Of a stretch of 64,000 nucleotides of DNA, positions 53,229-64,000 are shown piece after piece. This stretch comes from Takakia lepidozioides (taxonomy: Eukaryota; Streptophyta; Takakiopsida; Takakiales; Takakiaceae). The DNA is taken from contig CM060734.1 of assembly GCA_030704615.1 (NCBI GenBank), forward strand, positions 7,812,001 through 7,876,000, given 5' to 3'. The position numbers and the translations under genes were made by a program. Below the pieces are notes generated by a model. It was given only the letters and a program-made list of their open reading frames with translations. It ran no database searches and was not told the DNA's origin. Every line of letters starts with the position of its first letter. The first letter of the stretch is position 1.

Positions 53229-56200
53229 ATGGACCCAAGTCCGAGCATCAGCATCAAGGAGATTGAGAATGAGATCCGAGAAAAAACGCATGGTCAGTGG
53301 CTGGATCGCATATTCGACAAGGATGGCTACAGGGCAGCAGTGTATTGGACGTCCGGAAACTTCTACTGTGGTGAATGGAAAAAGAATTTGAGAGATGGTA
53401 AGGGACCCTCCACATTCCAGCTCTTTGGTTGGCACCCCCAGTGCTTCGTGCATGACGCATAGAATTTCATTGTGGATGTCATGATCTGGCCTTGCACTTG
53501 TAGATTTGGAGTGTGAAGCATTTTGTTGAGAACATCTTGAAAGCCCTGAACAGAAAAGTTTGCTACACTAGTTATATTTTCAAGGAAGGATGTTCAAATT
53601 ATGAATATTGTCATATGATCATAAAAGCAGTAGAGTACTGGATATCCAAAGACTTGTTACAAGTCAGATACACTGAGAAAGACAAATGGTATTATTGTGC
53701 CCATTAAAAGATTGGTGATCAATCAGTAAAGGAAAATTAAGTCGTGATACGGATTCTGGCAAGATAGTGTAAATCTTGGAGAAAGGGTAGAGACCACTAT
53801 AATTTTCTTTACTGACATACCAAGGCTTATTAAAGGGTGCTGAAAAGGAATTATGTATATGATGTGGGAATGAATGAGGAAATTAAGGAAAAAACTAAGC
53901 AAGACAGAGCTGAAAGAATAAAGAATTATGCTGCAGAAAGGGAAGCTCGGTTGAGAAAAGAGTTCCCAGAATTACAAAATTTGAATATTATTCAAGGTGA
54001 GGCATCAAGACAAATTGACAGTGATAAACCAGAAGATCAGGAAATCGGATCTTTGGAAAGTGAGAACACTACATCAGAAGGAGTTGCAAGTAATGCACTT
54101 GGTGAATGGTTACCACAAGAAAGATTTGAAGGACCTTCTACAGTAACAAGTCCAAATCGAGGTTTTGCTGAAATATTGGAAGAAAAATTTGAGAATATTC
54201 TGAGTGAAGAAGGTGAAAGAAGTGAAACTACTTCTCCAGAAAGGATAACCAGGACTGCACTCAAAGCTTTTAAAGATTCATTAAGCTTAGTAGGGATAGC
54301 AGCTGGAAGACGGCTATCCTTGGGACAAGGACCTCCTAGTTTTGAATCATTATTTGGAAGACAAACACCAACAACACCACTAGCCTTGACAATCCCAACA
54401 CCAACACAGCCAACAGTAGCGGGACCATTCTAGTTTGGACAGCCGGTGGCACCAGCAGCACCAGTTGTACTAGTAGCACCAATGGCTTTAGCAGCAAGCA
54501 AAACCAGACCACCGTTTCCTTTATATGAAGGGAATCTGACCCGGATATCCATCTTAATCAATTTGAGAACATGTGCACCATTTACAATGAAGCAACAGAC
54601 CAGAAAAAGATCCGATTATTTCCTTGTTCAATGGCCAGAAAAGACATTGAATGGTTGGCAACCTTTCCAGCCAATCACTTTACAAATTGGGTGGATATGA
54701 TAGCCGCATTTCAAGAACGATATAGATCCAACAAAAATCTTCACATGATTACAGAACCTGAGACAGAAAAAGAAAGATTGGTAGTTGACTACCTGGAGAG
54801 AATGAAGACTTTGATCATGAAGCTACCTCAAGCACCAGGTGACGACTTACAAAAATCATGGTTCATCAATGGACTTCGTCCTGAATATGTAACCATGGTT
54901 ACATTCATGCCTAACAACACTTTGGCTAAAGCAGTAGGAACTGCAAAGAAATTGGAATTGGGATTTCATCAGAGCAGAAGTAAAGATTCCAAGGATCCCT
55001 TGGAAGAAGAAGACTCTGATGATGAAGAAAAACCCAACCAAAAGACTATTCCTAACTCCTCTGAATTTTGCATATGTCCAAATATTCTACATACATAGTG
55101 ATAGATTTTAATTTATAATTTTGATACAAACATTTGCTTATCTCTCTCTTATCTGCCACTCCCTCTTATTGTATACCCTAGTTTCGCCTTTGATATGACT
55201 GTGGAATCAATGGTGACAGGGAGGGGAATACATGTGTATAAGAGTGGGAACCGGTATGAGGGTGAGTTTAAGAATGGAAAGAGAGAAGGACATGGCACCT
55301 TTTGGGTTGTGGATGGTCCCTACTATCGGCCTACTTACCGTGGTGGCTGGAAGGCCAATTATTATCATGTATGTCGCATCTTATAAGCCTTATGTTTTTT
55401 GGTTTGTATTCTGGCTATGAAGTGGGAGAGCCAAGACAGAGAGACGGTGAGAAGTTTCCGAGCATTAGCTGCAGTAGAAGAACCAAACTTATGGAGTTCA
55501 GTGATTAAAGGTTTGATAGCAGGGCTTCCATCCTGACATAAGCTATGACATTTCTACTCTCCACATATATAAAGAACATAAGGCTGCAGCCATGTGTACT
55601 GTAGTTGCCCACCGTAAGTAGGGCAACAGCTTGACCACACGTGAGTCCCTGTCACAAGGTTGACATCATTGCCAAAAAAGTTAGTTTTTTTTTTGTTTGC
55701 CCCTTAGGCAGTAGGTGGGTGGCCTCTGGGAAGACCCTCATTCTATCTCCTGACTCCTCATCAAGTCTCATTGTTGAAGTATCATAAGCTTTGAACTAGA
55801 TTTGTGCTGATGGTGTACACTTCACACTGCTACCATGTTGTTTGCAACCTGTGAAAGAATCTCTCCTGTTGGCACGCTGTTTCACCACAGATGCCAAAAA
55901 CAAGGAACTAAAACCAAGAGATCAAAGAAGCAGGACTCTAACCTAAGTTCAGGGTTGGTTCCATTCAATAGGAATCTGACTGCTACAATTTCGCTTTTAT
56001 GGTTTCAAGCTCAGTGTATGTGACTACAACTTGTTCCGAGTCCCTCTCTTGTGCCTCTCTCTCTTGCAAACTGAACTGTTTGGTATTGTGGTTGTAGGGA
56101 CAAGGGCTTTTGTATGGGAACACAAACGTACCGTGACAGGTCATCAGAAGAAAAGGAATTTCATGTGTATAATGGCGAATGGGCCGGAAACAAACGTGAC

Positions 56201-57135
56201 GGCATTGGTACCCTCTTAATGGGTAAATATCTCGCCTCGCCACCCTCCCAAATAAATTGAGCCCTTTTTCTTCTTGGCTCACTCTATGTCTGTCTCCATA
56301 ATTTAAACTGCATCTCCCTTCTTTTCTTTTGAAGAGTGAAGGGGCACAATCTCTAACCATGTCACAACTGTGGCTAAAGGGCTAGAGGAAGAGTGTTGGA
56401 ATCTACTATCCCACGTCCCCCGTCTGATGAAAATTGAGCCGATTGATCAGCTCTCAATCCCCGCCAAGGTTTGGGGGGAATGCTCAATGTGTGCCCTCTC
56501 TCTGGTATCTGGCTGGGTTCTACACAGCAGGAAATTTTCAAGCCTGGGAAGGCAATGTCAGACAAGCTTGACGGTGTCTCTTGTACAACATGCCATCCCA
56601 TGGATATAAACAATCGATCCATCCTCTTGAGTACAACTGAATGCTGAAATGCTGTAACAGCAATTGCAAGGCTATTTGTGGAAGTAGAGCTATACGATGC
56701 ACCCCACTGTGGGTGACAATCTTGATATGAAACAACCACTCCTTGGACAGAGAGAACTGCAGGGGGTTTGGGAAATTGTATCGACCGTCCTCGTGATCAG
56801 TTGAACCTCTGGGATGTTTTCCCTACATATATTACAAGGTGAAGGCCCTCTAAAATGGTCTCTTGCTCAATGCAGTAAGTGGCAAGGTTTATCAAGGGCA
56901 CTTTGTGGATGACGTGAAAGAAGGATTGGGCATGTTTTATTACAAAGACAAGCAATCTAAGTATGAGGGTTTGTGGAGGAAAGATGTGGCTATTTGTGGC
57001 ACCTACAATCGATTCTTGAAACAAGGGTCTGGCCAGCTTGAATTGCCCTGTTTAGAGGTTCCGAGTTTCCAAGATTTGGCTGACAAGTGTCTGATGCTCG
57101 CCTCTGCAAGACCTCCCACTAGAGAGAGGTTTTGA
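53229..57135 (+). CDS. MORN3-like MORN-repeat protein
   Basis: Exons: 53,229-53,397, 55,220-55,368, 56,098-56,222 and 56,876-57,135, about 233 residues; animal MORN3 is about 240. MORN units are visible: GNFYCGEWKKNLRDG/RG, NRYEGEFKNGKREGHGTF, YNGEWAGNKRDGIGTL, GKVYQGHFVDDVKEGLGMFY and SKYEGLWRKDVAICGTY. The C-terminal CGTY followed by LELPCLEVPSFQD mirrors the CGTM and IPEVKILD end of MORN3. MORN3 is linked to ciliary/flagellar and sperm functions in animals, so a sperm-flagellum role is inferred. Exon 3 is a problem: entered from exon 2 in phase it reads GQGLLYGN and meets TGA at 56,134, while the good MORN frame is one base off. That suggests an indel or an undetected splice choice. Intron 1 contains a gag fragment. 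Confidence 0.83.
53513..55098 (+). pseudogene. gag: Retrotransposon gag fragment inside MORN3-like intron 1
   Basis: Frame 53,837-54,433 is a charged, coiled-coil-like stretch (EIKEKTKQDRAERIKNYAAE) followed by a Thr/Pro-rich part. After a TAG at 54,433 and a frameshift, 54,571-55,098 carries a gag core: MCTIYNEATDQKKIRLFPCS, WLATFPANHFTNWVDMIAAF, NGLRPEYVTMVTFMP, and an acidic tail (PLEEEDSDDEE). It is unlike the gag of either gypsy family to the left. No zinc knuckle, protease or RT follows. It has the same orientation as the host gene. Confidence 0.75.
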
Positions 57136-57978
57136 AATGTTTTTGTAAGTTTCTTTTGTACAAATCTTTGTAAGAAAGTTATTTCTTCTGTATACATCTT
57201 GTATGTTCTGCTTCCCCGGATCCAGGGAGAGAAGTTTTGAAGTTGGGAAACTTTATTTCAGTATCATTGCGCTCCCTGGGACCACATCCTTTGCCCTGCT
57301 TCACCTTTATCAAGAGAGGCCCTTAAGATCTATGAAAGACGCAAGGAGAAAAAAACACCTTGCAGACGACCACAGGGAGTACATGAAGGATTACCACCTA
57401 GAAGAGCCAGAAAGAACAAGATAGGAAAAAGACAATAGGTCTGCCAAGGAGTTAGCTAGCCAAAGACCTTGTCATCCTTGAACTTAAGAGGGCCAGAAGT
57501 GGTGCAGACCAAAAACACGGGCAAAACTACAAGGAACCCACCTGGTGAAGCTGAGACTGAGAAGCAGGAGTCGTATAGCACCCAGAACCACAGGAGCACA
57601 ACGCTGGCTTGAATCAATTAATAAAACGGAAGGGAAGGGAAGGAAAAAAAGTATAACAAAATGACTGATATTCCAGTTCATGACATTGAAAAGTTTAAAT
57701 GGATGAATTTCATCCTTGTTGGAAGCCTCAGCACATTAGTTCAAACTGCTCTTGTGCGCCACAGTACACCCACTAGATGCAGACCTTTAGTAGCCTAGCA
57801 TATCTCACTTCAGCCCTGCACCTATGTTACACAATCCAGTATAAGTATAGCGGTGAAGAACGGCTTTGTTGGAAAGTCTTACCTAACCTATCTTGTGAGA
57901 AACACATTGAAGAGAATTCGCAGGGATGAATTTGACCAGTGAGAGAAACGAAGACCCGCATTGATTGTGAACATGCAG
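57136..57978. other. Intergenic region between convergent genes
   Basis: This interval separates the stop of the MORN3-like gene from the stop of the AAA+ gene and should hold both 3' UTRs. AATAAA occurs on the plus strand at about 57,620. No further gene is seen. Confidence 0.6.
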
Positions 57979-60900
57979 TCAAAGGAAAGCTCGCAACATA
58001 ATTTCATTGACTTCATCTCGGCTATGTGATCTCTCTGCCTCTGCTGCCTCCACCAGGTCTTTTTGAGATATAACCCGTCTGTCCCCAACTCGCAAGGCAG
58101 CCTGCTCTTCCACATTGGTAGAAAATAAGTCGAACTGGTGTTATAGGCAGTAACCTCTTTACAGGATTGTATGGTCAATACTATGCATACATGGTCATTA
58201 TACTAGCATACACCAGAGAGATATTAGACTTTATCAACATCTTTCAAAAGAAATGGCATGTCATCCCTCTAAACATCAACAACCGACGGAAGATTCATCA
58301 AGTCTACCTGAAAAGAAAAAGAAAATTAAGCCCTACGCTCATGTTTCCATCAAGCAGCATGATGTTTCAAGTAGTCTTCATACAATGCTAGCCCGCTGGG
58401 CAGAGCTATTTATCAAGCTGTACTTGGATGGTCTTCTCCCCCATACCCTGAATGTGCTTCTCAGTCACACATGCAGAGAGATGCCGTAGACTGCCCATAG
58501 ACCATAAAGCTGGTTAGTTCACTGCAATCTAACAATATATGACAGTGTTGTGGTGCCAAGGCGTTTACAATGGAAAAACATACCTGCGCTGCAGCCCTGA
58601 CAATGGCACTGCTGATAGTTCCACTGGTGAAGTCAAAGCGGCGACCAAGCTCATCGAAGTCGATGCTCGGAGACAGGGGAGCCTGTTACAGCAAAAGAGA
58701 AGTTTGGATGGCTGACAAGATACAGGGAGTACCTAAATGGATCTAGAAATAACTCAAGGTACTCGTAGGTCTACAATATCAAGTTCATGGGAATAGTTTA
58801 GAAAAGCTCTCATAATAGACACGTCAACTCTTTGGCTCCCCGAAGCTGCCTCAGACTACATTTGGCCTGATTATAAGAAGCCAACGTCTGAAGACCGGCA
58901 GGGGTGTTTTTCAGGCTTTTTTGACAGACAGCTAAGCACTCAACCAGAATCTTCCCTCTAAGATTATTGGCTTCCGCTGCCTCTCTAGACAGGGATTGAC
59001 AGAGCTTGCGAAATGCCTGCAATTTAGCAAGAAACTTGAGAGTGGGGGAGGAGTAGCCAGCCTCCATAACCCAGCAGGCCGAGATACGATCGACAATATT
59101 AGCCCTATCCAAGATAGTGGGGTTCATCTTAAAGCCTCGATCTTTAGTGGGACTACCCAGGGACATGGATAAGGAGATAGCCGCATGATCAAACTCTGGG
59201 AGAATGGGACCAGCAGGAGAGGCATTGGACAAGCCAATGATAGCGGGAGAAATATAGAATCTGTCTAATCTCGCCATCCTCAGATCTGGAGGAGCCCTAT
59301 TGGTAGACCAGGTGAAGTGAAGATCATTTAGGCCACATTAGTCAATGCCGTAAAAAATTGTTTGCAATCCAACCTTTTCTGGAAGCATTTTTCGCCACAT
59401 ACGGGACCGAACTGATGGCTCTGGCATCTTGAACTCCACCAGAAACTTAAGCCTCCGAGTTAACTCTGGATCTAGCCTGTGAATAATGCTTCCCTGTGCC
59501 AGCAGACAGCCATCTTCAGCTTTGAGATCTCCCTGTGGCTCTCTTGAGCCCCTAGGTCTTTGAACCTAAACTAGGAGTCAAGAATGCACAATTACTTCCA
59601 GGCCTGCAATTCTTCATGAACAAGTAAAGTTGTGCCTGGAGAGAGTTGCTGCCCCCAGAGAGTAGGGCAATCATGAGAAACTTCAGTTCCCTCCGCACCT
59701 GTACATTGTTGGCAATCAGGATACAGATGCCTGGAAAGCGCTCAAGCTCATGAAGCAGCAGTCCAATTGCAACATGGGACCACGCTGACACGCTTCCAAC
59801 ACCAGACCCACCAGCTTCATCTTCGGCTCGAAATATCTAGGACCCAAAAAGACTGAAAACAGTTATATTCTATGGAACACTTCACTTCCGACTTTTAGAC
59901 AGCAGTGTGCAAAGATCATAATCCTTCAGTGCAACGGAAGAGTTTGCAATGAATTCAAAAGCTGTAGCTTGGGAGAACCTGGAAGTCTTCAAGCACAAGG
60001 ACAGCATCCATAAGGCGTGAATCTTTGAAAGCTGATATGATGTTGGATCCTGTCTTGGTGCTGCTCTCCCTTGATATCAGCTGTGCACAGTTTACAACCT
60101 GCAATCGTGCAGACATCAACACCAGCTTGGATACAAATCCAAAGAAAAAGCCAACAATACTGTATGATCCACATGGTCCGACCAATTTTTGTTGAATATG
60201 TAAGCATTTCTTCAGCAAGACATTCAAGCGCATCGATTCCTCTTATTCCCATGGTCAGCCATTTCTCTGCCACATGTATTACATGCCTCTGGGCCCTACA
60301 ACGAGTAGGATGGTGGAACACTAGCTTGGAAGCATTTGTCATTACTACACCAGAGAAAATACTGGGATTGAGTAATTTAATGTCTAGTGGGCATAAAAAT
60401 TTGAATTACCTTGAGAGGACGACCAAGCTCAAAACCAATAGCCTGCAATGACATCAATAAAAATAAAACATTAGCCATACCACTTCAAAGCTCCATTGTT
60501 TGCCACTGACAAGCCATAAACCCCCTCACTGCAGCACTGTAGAAAGATTTACAGCATACAATGGAGAGAGAGAAGCACCTCAGCAGCAGCCGATTTTCCA
60601 GTGCCATGGGAGCCCCAGAACAAACATGCAGTACCAAGGCGTTCTTGTTGAAAGCCCCATTGGCCAAGCAGGACTGCCCTGGCCTTTTCAAAATTAACAA
60701 TGGCATCCATACGATCACGCATGCCAGGACTCCAGACCAGTTCCTCCATGCTTGTCTTGGGCACAACCCTGTGAGTAAACGACTTCATCTGCATTCATGA
60801 CCAATTAAAAAAATTGTCAGACTGCATATGAACATTGAATAGTCAGCTGGCTACTCAAATTAAAGTGGTTTAGCTGGTGGAATGTACTCGTTGACAGGGA

Positions 60901-63868
60901 CGCAACAGAACGTACTATAAGACATTGTTTGCCGTAGCCTTGTGTCCATAGACCCCGCGGGCAGTTTGGACAGAACACAGCACAAGAGAACACTAGGCAG
61001 GTGAGTACATCAGTAGTGATCCCCTAGGCACACCTATCCTTTGACAATAGTGAAAAAATTCCAGTAACTAAATATGAAACTTTGTTTGAGAAAATCTTCA
61101 TCACAAACTCAGCGTTCTTAATGAAAATTTGTGCATATCTATCCAAAACAAGCTCTCCACAAGCTCTCCACAAATTAAAAGGACGGGTCTATCTTACCTG
61201 CAGACTCCCACGCATCTGAAGACGGCAACCTGATACTATATCCTCTTCAGTGACCACGGGGTTCACATTATCCCGTGAAATAGCCAACAGTAGTGCACTG
61301 ACGAGTGCATTCTTGATGTAGCCACCCGTCAACTCATACCTAATTCCATATCAGTCATGCTGAGCTCAGAAATTAAGGAGTGACTAGAACTTTTCAATGC
61401 ATGACAAGAATGATCAACGACAAAGATGAATCAGTATCTAAAATGAGTTAAACATGTATTGCATGCAAAGACCCTGATTTACCTCAGGGCAATCTTTTCC
61501 CAATCAATAATTTCAGTGACTGGCAATCGCTCTGACGCCAGCTTCCAAATCTCACGACGCTGGGTATGATCCGGGGGGTGGAATTCACTCACACACCTGC
61601 CAAACAGATACAAGAAACTTCTCAAGAAACTTTCTAATCAAACCATTTCCCTGTCAGGCACCCTGCCTCTGCCTTCATTTCATTATTAGTAGAGTAACAA
61701 ATTTCTTTCTTCTCTCTTCAGATCCCTCCCACTCTCCTCTGCACAAAGACAACACACAGAAGCAAAGAGAATTCACTCAGATGCAAAGCATACGTTATCC
61801 GCCGATGCATAGCCTCATCCAAATCCAATGGACGGTTTGTGGCCAGCATTATGATACCCTCATGCCGCTCCATCTCCGTCAGTAGCGAGTTGAGCATTCT
61901 ATCACCCCCACGCTCTCTCTGTTCACTCCAACCCACAGATAATGCAGATAATCATTACAATTCCTCGATAAATTTCACAAAGATATATAGCCAATCCATG
62001 ATTATATCATATGGTGGAGACTACTGAGCTTGGACTAGGAGACAAATGCTACCTCAAGGTTATGCAACAAATGGCAGCAAAACATTCTACCCAACTACAC
62101 AACTTTCCCTTTTGTTTGTCCTCAAATTTGAATCCTTCAGAGGCCTCTAAATTCCCTTTCACAAAAAGCCAGGCAAAAATGATGTCACCTGTCGTATTGA
62201 CTGGCCATCTGGAATTGCACGACACAAACCTGAGCAAAAATAGCTTCACATTCATCAAAGAAAATGATTGCATCATTCATATCCGCATCCCTAAAGAGTC
62301 CACGAAGGTCTGAGGAGTGGTCATCACGGCTGCTTCCCCCTGCTGGTGTGTGTAGTGAATGGAAATCCACAAGGAGAACCCGCTTGCCTGTAACACCCAA
62401 AATGCTTCAAAAACTCCTTATCCAAGAAGAGGCAATCACATGAGGTAGACACAAGAGGAGTGCACCATGGACAATGTATGGTAGTATCCATAGAAATATG
62501 CATGACTGGATTCAGACCCAAAAGCTGCTTCAAGCTTAGCCTTCAAAGCACCCATCAAAACGATTCTAACAGCAGAGAGCAATTTTGTGAAGTGTGACTT
62601 CTTATCATGCAATAGATTGAGAGTCACCCAGATGATGTGCCACCGCATTGACAGTCATGGTCTTTCCAGTGCCTGAGGCCCCACACAGCATGATCACCAA
62701 GCCAGTGCCATAACTCATTATGTCCTCCAGACCTGCCCGCTTCCTGTACTGCCGGAACTTGGCAAAGTTGTCCACAGTTTTCAAAAGCATATCCTTTTGC
62801 TCTTCGGGCAACACCACCTGATCCATAGCAACCTGCAAATCACACAGACGATTTTGAGGGGGTGGCCAAGAAATTCCTTTAAAATCTTAGCTATGAATGC
62901 TAGCGTACACGGCCAAGCTAGTAACAACAAGAAACAAAGGGAAGGTAACAGCAGTAGACCTTGGGCTTATAAAGATGGCTGCCCTCAACAAGCTCATTCA
63001 TCTCTGTATCAAGGCCCACAATCCAATCAAGCATACGGCGGTCAAGCTCAACTTGCTGGTCCATTAAGTCTCCCCCACCACGTGTGTAAGAAGCTCGCAT
63101 CTTGATCAACCCCCTTGCCACCAGCTTGCTCGACTTGTAGAAGTATGTGCGAGCTAGCACCTAAAAACACATGCAATCAACTGTATTAGTAACACCAAGA
63201 AATACTAAGGTGGTGATACCAGGACATGGTTTTCGTATTGATACATGGACAAACTCAAGCACGCAGAAATTCATCGGCCACGAGAACAACCCTCCAAGGC
63301 AGTAGCACTTCCAATCCAACAGTACAATGCTATTTCCACTGATCTTGGACAGTATTTACATACAACTGGCATTCAGTGGGCCAACATTTCAATATTGAAC
63401 ACCTCTGATGAACTCAAAGAGAAGTCACCAAGAAAACATAAACAAAACTTAAGTAGCTATTTATCAAAAATATCCCAACAGCTGTGAACAGGTCATAAAT
63501 AACACCTAAATCTGTGTGATAGCTCAAGTCAGCAATGAAGCACCTGCTCTTTGAAAGACTCGAAGTAGACTATCAAAATGTCTTTCACCTGGATCAACAA
63601 ACAAGCGCTACAAATGAGAGATGAAACTTTACACGTTGCCATGATACTAGAGGCCAAGACTGCAGCTGTTAGATGTGAACAGATGTTCCATAATAGAAAG
63701 TCAAAGAGCACTTTTTACTCCTTTTTTTAGCAGTGATGAATTACATTGCTACAATACACAAGAATACAATATTACCTGGACCGCTTCACTACTGCGCCGA
63801 TAGCTACCATCTCCATTTTCTGCTTCAAAGATGCTCTTAACGACCGGCGATATGGAAATAGCTGCCAT
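57979..63868 (-). CDS. Two-domain AAA+ ATPase
   Basis: Fifteen exons join in phase to 654 residues: 63,868-63,776; 63,588-63,544; 63,160-62,960; 62,832-62,628; 62,387-62,230; 61,918-61,794; 61,596-61,483; 61,339-61,198; 60,788-60,579; 60,442-60,410; 60,098-59,979; 59,836-59,699; 59,532-59,374; 58,682-58,584; 58,101-57,979. All borders are GT-AG. Domain 1 has Walker A GASGTGKT (164-171), Walker B IIFFDE (222-227), sensor-1 Asn262 and an RR pair at 273-274. Domain 2 has Walker A GSHGTGKS (420-427), but its Walker B reads VLVLED (475-480) with Asp-Glu reversed, so hydrolysis there may be weak. The N-terminal 110 residues (RTYFYKSSKLVARGLIKMRA) are not recognised. It is a remodelling ATPase of unknown substrate. 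ATG 63,868 is the first after an in-frame stop. Confidence 0.9.
58800..59335 (-). pseudogene. LINE endonuclease fragment in AAA+ intron 13
   Basis: In the same strand as the host gene, frame 59,277-58,810 reads MARLDRFYISPAIIGLSN, LPEFDHAAISLSM and further linker. It is the C-terminal half of a LINE AP-endonuclease plus spacer, similar in pattern to 33,100-32,900 but from a different element. HFTWSTNRAP-like sequence lies just upstream. It lies wholly within the intron between exons 13 and 14. Confidence 0.8.
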
Positions 63869-64000
63869 TACCGTTACAGAGGATTAAAAAACAAACAAGC
63901 ACCTTATAGCCTGCAGATAAGAGTACTTATTCAGACATCAAGAAACAGAACCACACAGAATCCATCAATCAAATACTGAGAATTCCTGCAATGAGAAGCT

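Noticed and set aside
59989-60451. Frames on both strands over AAA+ exons 10-11, including an intron read-through
   Set aside because: The phase-consistent exons 60,442-60,410 and 60,098-59,979 explain the coding signal. The remaining frames cross introns.
1-64000. tRNA or rRNA genes
   Set aside because: I saw no cloverleaf with convincing A and B boxes and no rRNA-like conserved blocks. A covariance-model scan would be needed to exclude small RNA genes.

Overview
This window is nuclear DNA from a plant-type eukaryote. It has spliced genes with GT-AG introns, PLS-type pentatricopeptide (PPR) sequence, Ty3/gypsy LTR retrotransposons and a LINE. The three conserved host genes at the right end include a MORN3-like protein, a family known from organisms with cilia or flagella. 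That points to a streptophyte with swimming sperm: a fern, lycophyte, bryophyte or streptophyte alga. PPR-PLS sequence and an Arabidopsis-like membrane RING ligase favour a seed-free land plant. The species cannot be fixed from the sequence alone.

The left three quarters (about 1-47,400) is a transposon graveyard. Three damaged copies of one Ty3/gypsy family are present: copy A (+, about 1-6,393), copy B (-, about 7,857-14,350) and copy C (+, 35,932-45,568, flanked by a TGGA duplication). The family is unusual. Its order is Gag with two zinc knuckles, aspartic protease, a cytosine-C5 DNA methyltransferase (DNMT), a conserved stop codon, reverse transcriptase, RNase H, integrase and a C-terminal PHD finger. 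In all three copies the stop between DNMT and reverse transcriptase is followed by CAACCA. This matches the CARYYA leaky-termination context, and in A and B the RT frame continues in phase after the stop. I infer an element that makes the DNMT at Gag level and reaches Pol by readthrough. It would carry both a DNA-methylation writer and a possible histone reader.

Other left-side features are: minisatellites at 1-900 and 13,990-14,350; a tandem array made from a PPR fragment fused to the RT of copy A; a second gypsy family (primer-binding site 16,266, gag-protease to about 17,800); two dispersed-repeat clusters (17.8-19.5 and 20.8-22.8 kb); a PPR pseudogene (22.8-23.9 kb, -); and an unidentified coding remnant (24.4-26.35 kb). 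A LINE on the minus strand runs from about 47.4 to 29.1 kb. It was split by gypsy copy C and by a 681-bp terminal-inverted-repeat element, and removing each insert rejoins the LINE reading frame.

The right quarter holds three host genes. The first is a five-exon, 385-residue membrane RING-H2 E3 ligase (51,539-48,581, -). The second is a four-exon MORN3-like protein (53,229-57,135, +), with a gag fragment in intron 1. The third is a fifteen-exon, 654-residue two-domain AAA+ ATPase (63,868-57,979, -), with a LINE fragment in intron 13. A 1,235-bp foldback element with CCCAGC target duplications lies between the divergent RING and MORN3 genes and ends 45 bp before the MORN3 start codon.
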